Under the pieces are notes generated by a model. It was not told where the DNA came from. It saw only the letters and a list, made by a program, of their open reading frames with translations, and ran no database searches. The position numbers and the translations under genes were made by a program. Positions 7,915 through 14,507 of a stretch of 64,000 bases of DNA are shown in pieces. The stretch's first letter is position 1. The number at the start of each line of letters is the position of its first letter. The DNA comes from Nocardia sp. BMG111209. Lineage in GTDB: Bacteria > Actinomycetota > Actinomycetes > Mycobacteriales > Mycobacteriaceae. The stretch covers positions 2,914,001 to 2,978,000 of the forward strand of contig NZ_KB907307.1 of assembly GCF_000381925.1 (NCBI RefSeq). Direction: 5' to 3'.

Positions 7915-8735
7915 AGTGACAGCCCTCCGTCCGCGGAAACGATCGAACCGGTCATCGCCCCGGATTCCGCACCGGCGAGAAATGCCAGCACCGAAGCGAT
8001 CTCGGCAGGTTCCAGCAGCCGGCCCACCGGCTGCTGGTAAGCGAACCGCCCCGGTTCCGGCAGTCCGTACAGCCGAGCGGTCTCGGCGAGAATCGCGGTA
8101 TCGGTCGAGCCGGGACTGACCGCGTTCGCGGTCACCCCACTGCTGCCGAGTTCCGCGGCCAGTGCCCGGATCAGTCCCGTCACACCGGCTTTCGCGGCGC
8201 AGTACGCCGCCAGCATCGGCAGTCCCTTGGTGGCCGCCGCCGAGGCGATCGCCAGGAACCGCCCCGATCGCGGCTCGGGCCGCGCGAGCAGCGCGGGTAT
8301 CGCCGCCCGCGCCAGATTCATGACGCCGCCGAGGCAGATGTCGAGGACCACCCGTTCCTCCTCGACGGACTGCTCCCACAACGGAACTCCGCCGGTCATC
8401 ACGCCCGCCACGGCGAGCGCCGCGTCCAGCCCGCCCCAGTTGTCCACCGCCGTCGTCACCGCGCCGCGCAGCGCCTCGGTGTCACGCACATCGGCGATAT
8501 ACGAAATAGCCTGTCCCCCGGCCTCTTTCGCGGCCAGCACCACGGCCTCCAGCTCGTCGCGGGTGCCCATGGCGTACGGCAGATGCGGATCGTCGGCGGC
8601 CAGGTCGACGGCCACCACCGACCAGCCGCGCTCGGCCAGGGCCAGCACGGTCGCCGCGCCGATACCGCGCGCGGCACCGGTCACCAGAGCCACCCGGCCC
8701 GCGCCGCGCCCCGGCTCCGAATCCCGATCGCTCAT
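7911..8735 (-). CDS. Mycofactocin-type short-chain dehydrogenase
   Basis: A 274-residue SDR. The dinucleotide motif is TGAARGIG (residues about 18-25), followed by an insert with DPHLPYAMGTRDELEAVV. An extra loop here is typical of mycofactocin-associated SDRs, which hold NAD(P) tightly as nicotinoproteins. The catalytic Ser and YCAAK motif and the terminal SADGG are present. The ATG start has GAGG 9 bases upstream. It lies between mftE and mftF and overlaps mftF by 4 bp. Its substrate alcohol or aldehyde is unknown; such enzymes are thought to pass electrons to mycofactocin. Confidence 0.85.
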   Translation of the reverse strand: MSDRDSEPGRGAGRVALVTGAARGIGAATVLALAERGWSVVAVDLAADDPHLPYAMGTRDELEAVVLAAKEAGGQAISYIADVRDTEALRGAVTTAVDNWGGLDAALAVAGVMTGGVPLWEQSVEEERVVLDICLGGVMNLARAAIPALLARPEPRSGRFLAIASAAATKGLPMLAAYCAAKAGVTGLIRALAAELGSSGVTANAVSPGSTDTAILAETARLYGLPEPGRFAYQQPVGRLLEPAEIASVLAFLAGAESGAMTGSIVSADGGLSL

Positions 8736-8835
8736 GCTCGCACCTCGTCCTTCGTCCCGGGTCGCGCACCGGCCGCACGCGGATGTGGAATGGTCTCGCC
8801 CACAGCGCAGGTCCGCGGCCACGGACCCGGCGGCG

Positions 8836-9540
8836 TCATCGGGACGCGACGGCGGCGGACGGTTCGCGCCATGTGGTCACCTCCCGGAGCAGTGCGGTGG
8901 TCAGGGTGTCGAGCAGGGTGGCGCCCTCGGCGGCGGTGGCGCCGGTGGGGTCGCCGAGGATGCCGGATTCGCTCACGGCGCGGACACCGCCGGAGCGGAG
9001 GTCCGGCATCAGTTCGGTGAGCGGGCTGGTGTTGCCCGGGACGGCGCGGGCCGGATGGACCGCCTCCGGCCGCAGCGCCAGCAGCAGCGCCGTCTCGGTG
9101 CGGCCCGCATGCGGGTCGCCGGACCAGCGCGGCGAGAAGACTTGCACGTCACGGGTTTCCGCGCGCAACCGAGCGGCCGCGCGGGCCACCGGTGCGGCGT
9201 TGCCGCCGTGGGCCGAGACGAACAGCAGATGCTCGAAGGTGTCGCAGGCGGACCGGCCCAGTTCCAGCAGCAGCAGTTCGGTGGCCTCGAGGCCGATCGA
9301 CAGCGTGCCCGGGAATCCGGCGTGCTCGCCACTGGCGCCGTAGGCCACCGGCGGCGCGACCAGGACGTCGGCGCGGGACCGCGCGAGCCGATCGCACAGT
9401 GCCACCGCGATATCGGTGTCGGTGCTCAGCGGCAGATGCGGTCCGTGCTGCTCGGTGGCGCCGATCGGCACCGCCAGCAACGCACCGGCGGCCGCGCGGT
9501 CGCGCACGTCGGTCCAGGTCAGGTCGGCCAGGCGGGTCAT
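8836..9540 (-). CDS. mftE: Mycofactocin peptidase, creatininase family (MftE)
   Basis: A 234-residue creatininase-fold metallopeptidase. The metal-binding signature is GATEQHGPHLPLSTDTDIA (Glu, His and Asp ligands, residues about 27-45), followed by SAHGGNAAP near residue 110. MftE releases the C-terminal Val-Tyr-derived AHDP unit from the MftC-modified MftA peptide. Length and motifs are complete. The ATG start forms an ATGA overlap with the stop of a small frame (9537-9668) lying between it and mftC. A 100-bp gap separates it from the SDR gene. Confidence 0.92.
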   Translation of the reverse strand: MTRLADLTWTDVRDRAAAGALLAVPIGATEQHGPHLPLSTDTDIAVALCDRLARSRADVLVAPPVAYGASGEHAGFPGTLSIGLEATELLLLELGRSACDTFEHLLFVSAHGGNAAPVARAAARLRAETRDVQVFSPRWSGDPHAGRTETALLLALRPEAVHPARAVPGNTSPLTELMPDLRSGGVRAVSESGILGDPTGATAAEGATLLDTLTTALLREVTTWREPSAAVASR

Positions 9541-9668
9541 GGTCGCCGTCTCCCCGATGCCACCAGGCTCGACAGCACCGCCGCCGAACTGTCCAGGGCC
9601 GCACCGGAACCCGACAGGGCCGCGGCGGTGGTGACGGCGAGGACAGCGGAACCGAAGGGACGAGCCAT
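9537..9668 (-). CDS. Possible 43-residue membrane/exported peptide between mftC and mftE
   Basis: This short frame starts with ATG three bases after the mftC stop and ends in an ATGA overlap with the mftE start, the spacing expected of a real coupled gene. The peptide begins MARPFGSAVLAVTTAAALSG and ends in SGRRRP. A short basic N-terminus, a hydrophobic Ala/Val/Leu stretch and a basic tail resemble a signal or single-helix membrane peptide. The ribosome binding site is weak (GGGG about 10 bases upstream). I know of no named mycofactocin protein of this kind. It may simply be a leader that keeps ribosomes moving from mftC to mftE, or chance. Confidence 0.4.
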   Translation of the reverse strand: MARPFGSAVLAVTTAAALSGSGAALDSSAAVLSSLVASGRRRP

Positions 9669-9671
9669 GAC

Positions 9672-10877
9672 TCAGCCCCGGGCGCCGGTATCGGCCAGGG
9701 TGGCCGCGAAATCGGACAGCGGGTTCTCGTCGCAGGCGCGCTGCGGCATGCCGGGCAGGCCGAGGGTGACCTTCTTGCCGCGGTGCGAATGGTCACCGGT
9801 GGGCTTGGGGGCGACGGTCCGGTCGGCGGTCGCCAGGGCCGATTCGCCATGGCCGCGTACGCATTCCGGATCCGGGCCGTCCAGCGGCAGGCCGGTGAAG
9901 AACTTGGCGGCCATGCAGCCGCCGCGGCAGCTGTCGTAGGCCGAGCACGAGGTGCAGGCGCCACCGGTCTGCGGGCGGCGCAGCTCGGTGAACAGCTCCG
10001 ACTCCCGCCAGACCCGCTCGAATCCGCCCGGGGTGCGGACGTTTCCGGCGAGGAATTCGTCGTGGATGGCGAACGGGCAGGCGTACACGTCGCCGACCGG
10101 GTCGACCAGGCACACCACGCGACCGGCGCCGCACAGGTTCAGGCCCGGCAGCGATTCGCCGTAACCCGCGAGGTGGAAGAAGGAATCGCCGGTCAGCACC
10201 CGCTCACCGTGACCGAGCAGCCAGTCGTACAGCTCGCGCTGCTGGGCCGGCAGCAGGTGCAGGTCGTCCCATACGTCGGCGCCACGGCCGGACGGACGCA
10301 ACCGGGTCAGGCGCAGCTGTGCGCCGTAACGGTCTGCGATGGCGGCGAACTCGTCGAGCTGAGCGACATTGTGCCGGGTCATCACGACCGACAGCTTCAT
10401 ATCCTTCGCACCCGCGGCGGCCAGCCGGTCCAGCGCACGCATCGAGGTGGCGTAGGAGCCCGCGCCGCGCACCGCGTCGTTGATCTCCGCGGTGGCGCCG
10501 TCCAGCGAGATCTGCACGTCCACATAGCTGTTGCCGGCGACCTTGTGGGCCGCCTCGTCGGTGATGCGAATACCGTTGGTGGAGAACTTGACTCCGACGT
10601 GGTGGTCGGTCGCGTAGTCGACCAGTTCCCAGAAGTCCGGGCGCACGGTCGGTTCCCCGCCGCCGATGTTCACGTAGAAGACCTGCATCCGCTCGAACTC
10701 GTCGATCAGCGACTTGCATTCGGCGGTGGTCAGTTCCCGCGGATCGCGCCGGCCCGAGCTGGACAGGCAGTGCACGCAGGACAGGTTGCAGGCGTAGGTC
10801 AGTTCCCAGGTGAGGCAGATGGGTGATTCGAGCCCGAACTGGAACTGTTCGACCAGGGGCAGCGGGGTGGCGGTCAC
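9672..10877 (-). CDS. mftC: Mycofactocin radical SAM maturase (MftC)
   Basis: A 401-residue radical S-adenosylmethionine enzyme that decarboxylates and cyclises the C-terminal Val-Tyr of MftA. The radical SAM [4Fe-4S] ligands are Cys30, Cys34 and Cys37 in ACNLSCVHC. The C-terminal SPASM region holds a further Cys array (CGAGRVVCL, YACPFAIHD, CTSCSAYDSCRGGC, PECVRG) for auxiliary clusters. The GTG start overlaps the mftB stop as GTGA. The sequence is complete with no missing ligand. Confidence 0.95.
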   Translation of the reverse strand: MTATPLPLVEQFQFGLESPICLTWELTYACNLSCVHCLSSSGRRDPRELTTAECKSLIDEFERMQVFYVNIGGGEPTVRPDFWELVDYATDHHVGVKFSTNGIRITDEAAHKVAGNSYVDVQISLDGATAEINDAVRGAGSYATSMRALDRLAAAGAKDMKLSVVMTRHNVAQLDEFAAIADRYGAQLRLTRLRPSGRGADVWDDLHLLPAQQRELYDWLLGHGERVLTGDSFFHLAGYGESLPGLNLCGAGRVVCLVDPVGDVYACPFAIHDEFLAGNVRTPGGFERVWRESELFTELRRPQTGGACTSCSAYDSCRGGCMAAKFFTGLPLDGPDPECVRGHGESALATADRTVAPKPTGDHSHRGKKVTLGLPGMPQRACDENPLSDFAATLADTGARG

Positions 10878-11200
10878 TGCGGATCGGTCCTTTCCCGGAT
10901 CATGTCGGAGGCCGCGAGGGCGGCGAGGGCGTTGCGGTAGACGGGCAGGTCGGCCTCGGTGAGCCCGGCCGCCAGACAGGCGTCGCGGGCACTGCCGGAT
11001 TCGGCCAGGCCCTGCAGGACCGTGAACAACGTGCGGTTCTTCAGGAAGGACAGCCGCCGGTTGCCGAAGTGGTAGAGCATCGCGCCGAACCGTTCGGGCC
11101 GGATCGACACCAGCTCCGAGACCTGCCAGGCGGCCTCGAGGTCGAACGGGGCGGGCGCCGCCGGGGCAGCGCCCGCGGCGGCGCTCAGCTCAGTAGACAC
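10874..11200 (-). CDS. mftB: Mycofactocin peptide chaperone (MftB)
   Basis: A 108-residue RiPP recognition element protein that binds the MftA leader and presents it to MftC. The core includes WQVSELVSIRPERFGAMLYH, then RRLSFLKNRTLFTVLQ, the compact winged-helix pattern of the PqqD-like MftB family. The first 25 residues are an Ala/Pro-rich extension. The GTG start lies inside the last codons of mftA (11-bp overlap), and the stop overlaps the mftC start. Tight overlaps on both sides imply coupled synthesis of precursor, chaperone and maturase. Confidence 0.93.
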   Translation of the reverse strand: MSTELSAAAGAAPAAPAPFDLEAAWQVSELVSIRPERFGAMLYHFGNRRLSFLKNRTLFTVLQGLAESGSARDACLAAGLTEADLPVYRNALAALAASDMIRERTDPQ

Positions 11201-11282
11201 CGCACATTCCGTCGATCGACACCTCTTCGACCAGCAGATCGTCGAGGAGTTCGGTGGACTGGTCGACCTTGTTCTCAGCCAT
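11190..11282 (-). CDS. mftA: Mycofactocin precursor peptide (MftA)
   Basis: A 30-residue RiPP precursor, read directly from the sequence. The N-terminal leader (MAENKVDQSTELLDDLL) is acidic and leucine-rich for MftB binding. The C-terminus ends in the invariant IDGMCGVY, whose last Val-Tyr becomes mycofactocin. The ATG start has a strong AGGAGG six bases upstream. It is the first gene of the minus-strand operon and is divergent from mftR across a 61-bp gap. Confidence 0.97.
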   Translation of the reverse strand: MAENKVDQSTELLDDLLVEEVSIDGMCGVY

Positions 11283-11334
11283 GTCGGCCTCCTTTTTTTC
11301 GTGTGACGGTAATCTCGTTCTCTTTGTAAGATAA

Positions 11335-11349
11335 TGTCATGACGTGACA
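11335..11349. promoter_or_regulatory. Candidate MftR operator at the mftR start
   Basis: TGTCA (11335-11339) and TGACA (11345-11349) form an inverted repeat spanning the mftR GTG codon, with a perfect GTCATGAC palindrome (11336-11343) inside. A plausible mftR promoter precedes it: GTGACG (11303-11308) and TAAGAT (11327-11332), 18 bp apart. That puts the transcript start almost on the start codon. Autoregulation by MftR is inference. Confidence 0.45.
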
Positions 11350-11973
11350 GAAACAAGACCCGGTCCGCGCGGCCGGCCCCGGCGCACGAGCAATCGCAAT
11401 CTCGAGCTCATCGCGCTGCGGCTGTTCGCCGAGCAGGGCTTCGAGGAGACGACCGTCGACCAGATCGCGTCCGCGGCCGGGGTCAGTCCACGCACCTTCT
11501 TCCGCTACTTCGAATCGAAGGCGGCGGTGCTGCTGAACGAGTTCGACCAGGAAGTGGGCACCATCCGCGCCCTGCTCGCCGAATCGCCGGACGAGCTGTC
11601 GGTGATGGATTCGGTGCGCCGGGCCGTGCTCACCGCCAACACCTACAGCGCCGAGGACGTGCCCGAACTGCGCGTCCGGGTGGGCCTGCTCGGGTCGGTT
11701 CCGGAACTGGCCGCCAGCGCGGCCGTGCACTACGACGCCTGGGAGCGCGCGATCAGCGAATTCGTCGCGCAGCGCACCGGCGGTTCACCGGACTCGCTGG
11801 CCGCGCTCGCCGTCGGCCGCGCCACCCTCGCGGTGTGCCGGGCCGCCTACGACCGCTGGGTGACCGAGGCCGAGGCCGACCTGATCGTCTATCTGGACGC
11901 CGCGCTGTCGGCGCTGCGAGCCGGATTCGACGACGCCACCCTCGGCGTGCCCGGTCCCCTCACGAAAAATTGA
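11344..11973 (+). CDS. mftR: Mycofactocin system TetR regulator (MftR)
   Basis: A 209-residue TetR-family repressor. The helix-turn-helix is at residues about 18-62 (LFAEQGFEETTVDQIASAAG, then SPRTFFRYFESK). The rest is the ligand-binding domain. It is divergent from mftA, the standard position of MftR, which in mycobacteria represses the locus and is released by long-chain acyl-CoA. The GTG start at 11344 is used because upstream in-frame codons run into a stop; it has almost no leader sequence. Confidence 0.92.
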   Translation: MTETRPGPRGRPRRTSNRNLELIALRLFAEQGFEETTVDQIASAAGVSPRTFFRYFESKAAVLLNEFDQEVGTIRALLAESPDELSVMDSVRRAVLTANTYSAEDVPELRVRVGLLGSVPELAASAAVHYDAWERAISEFVAQRTGGSPDSLAALAVGRATLAVCRAAYDRWVTEAEADLIVYLDAALSALRAGFDDATLGVPGPLTKN

Positions 11974-12074
11974 AGATCGCCGCGCCATGATGAGCCGTGT
12001 GCCGTCAATGCCTGGAGCGAAACGCCCAAACTCGGCATACTGCACATCGGCACACCGGACGGGGTAGGGATCGA

Positions 12075-12977
12075 ATGCGGACGCACGAGAAGAGAACACC
12101 GATCATGCGCCGGCTGGCGCACACCGCCGCGGTCTCCGCGCTGGCCGTCGGCGGCGCGGCCGCGTTCACCGCGCCGGCCGCGGCCGGCAACGCCGAGATC
12201 CACTATGTGGCGCTGGGAGATTCGTTCGCGGCGGGCAGCGGGGTGTTCCCCGAGCGCGATCTGAACAACTGCCTGCAATCGCAGGTCGACTATCCGTCGC
12301 TGGTCGCACAACAGTTGCACGCCACCACCTTCCGCGACGCGACCTGCGGGGGCGCCACCCTGGCGAATCTCTACGGCCCGCAGCCGGCGCTGATCGGCGG
12401 CGGCGGGGCGACCCCACCGCAGTTCGACGCGCTCACCCCCGGCACCACCCTGGTCACCCTGACCATGGGCGGCAACGACATCGGGCTCGCGGCGCAGGCG
12501 CTGAACTGCTTCAACCCGCTGCCGCAGCCCTTCGGCCACTCCTGCACCGAGGGTTTCACCGCCGGCGGCGGCGACGGGATGGGCGATCGGCTCGCCGGGC
12601 TGGTTCCCACGTACGGCCGGGCACTCGACGACATCCATGCCCGCGCACCCCGCGCCACCGTCCTGGTCGTCGGCTATCCGACCGTCTCGTCGCCCGGCGG
12701 TTGCCCGCAGCAACCTGCCTGGCCCGCCGACGTGGACTACCTGAACAGCGTGCTGGCCCGCCTCAACGATCTGCTGCGTACCGCGGCCGCGCGGCACGAC
12801 GCGCACTACGTCGACACCGCCGCGCCCAGCGTGGGCCACGACATGTGCGCGGCCCCGGACCGGCAATGGGTGAACGGGCTGATCCCGTCCCTGAGCACCC
12901 CGTCGGTGGTGCCGCTGCACCCCAACACCCTCGGTGAGCAGGCCATCGCCCGCGAGGTCGTCGCCGCCCTCGGCTGA
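12075..12977 (+). CDS. Secreted SGNH/GDSL hydrolase
   Basis: About 300 residues from the ATG at 12075, which is preceded by a GGGGTAGGG stretch; a second ATG at 12105 gives a more compact signal peptide. Residues about 11-37 form the signal (MRRLAHTAAVSALAVGG to APAAA). SGNH blocks follow: ALGDSFAAGSG (catalytic Ser), the oxyanion Gly within LTMGGNDIG, and the terminal PLHPN carrying the catalytic His. Several Cys pairs (NNCLQSQ, DATCGG, LNCFN, HSCTEG) suggest disulfides, as in secreted actinobacterial lipases/esterases. An extracellular lipid or sugar ester is a likely substrate. It is apparently monocistronic. Confidence 0.88.
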   Translation: MRTHEKRTPIMRRLAHTAAVSALAVGGAAAFTAPAAAGNAEIHYVALGDSFAAGSGVFPERDLNNCLQSQVDYPSLVAQQLHATTFRDATCGGATLANLYGPQPALIGGGGATPPQFDALTPGTTLVTLTMGGNDIGLAAQALNCFNPLPQPFGHSCTEGFTAGGGDGMGDRLAGLVPTYGRALDDIHARAPRATVLVVGYPTVSSPGGCPQQPAWPADVDYLNSVLARLNDLLRTAAARHDAHYVDTAAPSVGHDMCAAPDRQWVNGLIPSLSTPSVVPLHPNTLGEQAIAREVVAALG

Positions 12978-12988
12978 ACCGGACCCGA

Positions 12989-14338
12989 TCAGTCCCGGCA
13001 CAGCGCCGGACGTTTGCTGTCGAATCGCCAATCCGGAATCAGATACCGCATGGCGACCGCGTCGTCACGACCGCCGAGACCTTCGCGCAGATACAGCTCG
13101 TACGCGGCCTCGACCCGCTCCGGATCGAGTTCGACCCCGAGCCCCGGCGCGTCGCCGACGGTGAGCCGACCGTCGCGGATCACCGGCGGCTCGACGGTGA
13201 GCCGCTGCCCGTCCTGCCAGATCCAGTGCGTGTCGATCGCGGTGATCTCGCCGGGCGCGGCGGCGGCGACGTGGGTGAACATCGCCAGCGATACGTCGAA
13301 GTGGTTGTTGGAGTGCGACCCCCAGGTGAGCCCCCACGCCTGACACAGCTGCGCGACCCGCACCGAACCGTGCATGGTCCAGAAATGCGGATCGGCCAGC
13401 GGAATGTCGACCGCGTCGGCCTTCACGGCATGACCGAGCTCCCGCCAATCGGTGGCGATCATATTGGTGGCCGTCCGCAACCCGGTGGCCCGCTTGAACT
13501 CGGCCATCACCTCACGGCCGGAGTAACCGTCCTCGGCCCCCACCGGATCCTCCGCGTAGGCGAGCACATCGGCGAGTTCCCGGCCCAGCGCGATGGCGTC
13601 CCGCAGCAACCACCCCCCGTTCGGATCGAGCGTGATCCGCGCATCCGGGAACCGCTCGGCAAGGGCCCGCACCACCTCCGCCTCCGCGGGCCCGGCCAGC
13701 ACCCCGCCCTTCAGCTTGAAGTCCGTGAACCCGTACCGCGCGTGCGCGGCCTCGGCCAGCCGCACCACCGCCGCCGGCGTGAGCGCCTCCTCGTGCCGCA
13801 ACCGCAGCCAGTCGTCGGCGCCCGCGGCCTCGTCACCGGGCCCGCGATAGGCGAGATCGGTCCGGTCCCGATCGCCGACGAAGAACAGATATCCCAGCGC
13901 CCGCACCCGATCCCGCTGCTGCCCGTCCCCGAGCAACGCCGCCACCGGCAACCCGAGATGCCGTCCGAGCAGATCCAGCAACGCCGACTCGACCGCGGTC
14001 ACCGCGTGCACCGCGACCCTCAGATCGAAGGTCTGCGCACCCCGTCCCCCGGCGTCCCGCCCCCCGAACACCCGCCGCATATCCCCGAGCACCGCGTGGT
14101 GATCCCCGACCCGCCGCCCGACCACCAGCGCCCGCGCCTGCTCGAGCGTCTCCCGGATCGCCTCCCCACCCGGCACCTCACCGAGCCCGGTGTTCCCGTC
14201 CGAATCCTCGACGATCATCAGATTCCGCGTGAAGTACGGACCATGTGCCCCACTGAGATTCAGCAACATACTGTCGTGACCGGCCACCGGCACGACCCGC
14301 ATCCCGGTGACCACGGGCACTCCGACAGACACGATCAT
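12989..14338 (-). CDS. gudD: Glucarate dehydratase, enolase superfamily
   Basis: A 449-residue enolase-superfamily protein matching D-glucarate dehydratase, which yields 5-keto-4-deoxyglucarate. The family N-terminus is clear ([19 protein letters not shown]). So are the catalytic lysines in FKLKGG, the metal ligands in LDPNGGW, EDPVG and the following Asn/Asp region, the His of SHSNNHFD and the family C-terminus [15 protein letters not shown]. The ATG at 14338 is chosen over an upstream extension because AGGAAG lies 8 bases before it. Neighbours are unrelated, so no glucarate operon is present here. Confidence 0.9.
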   Translation of the reverse strand: MIVSVGVPVVTGMRVVPVAGHDSMLLNLSGAHGPYFTRNLMIVEDSDGNTGLGEVPGGEAIRETLEQARALVVGRRVGDHHAVLGDMRRVFGGRDAGGRGAQTFDLRVAVHAVTAVESALLDLLGRHLGLPVAALLGDGQQRDRVRALGYLFFVGDRDRTDLAYRGPGDEAAGADDWLRLRHEEALTPAAVVRLAEAAHARYGFTDFKLKGGVLAGPAEAEVVRALAERFPDARITLDPNGGWLLRDAIALGRELADVLAYAEDPVGAEDGYSGREVMAEFKRATGLRTATNMIATDWRELGHAVKADAVDIPLADPHFWTMHGSVRVAQLCQAWGLTWGSHSNNHFDVSLAMFTHVAAAAPGEITAIDTHWIWQDGQRLTVEPPVIRDGRLTVGDAPGLGVELDPERVEAAYELYLREGLGGRDDAVAMRYLIPDWRFDSKRPALCRD

Positions 14339-14507
14339 CGCCAACTTCCTGCCGAGGTGAGCGGGCCGCCCACGGCCACGCGGCAATCACGCACCCGAAA
14401 CTAACCCCCACCCCGATACCCGTCCAACACCGAAGAGGCATGGCCCGATACCCGATCGGCACCGGTTCTGTGTGCGGCCGCGCGGTCGCGGGGTGCGTCG
14501 GCGCACC

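Noticed and set aside
5584..8040. An 818-codon plus-strand open frame over mftD and mftF
   Set aside because: It runs antisense to two genes with clear mycofactocin motifs and lacks a ribosome binding site.
7915..8379. N-terminal extension of MftF by 155 residues
   Set aside because: The extension is antisense-like sequence lying inside the SDR gene; the GTGA overlap at 7914 gives the expected MftF length.
8736..8835. A possible small gene between mftE and the mycofactocin SDR
   Set aside because: The 100-bp gap has no frame with a start and ribosome binding site that fits the neighbours, unlike the frame between mftC and mftE.
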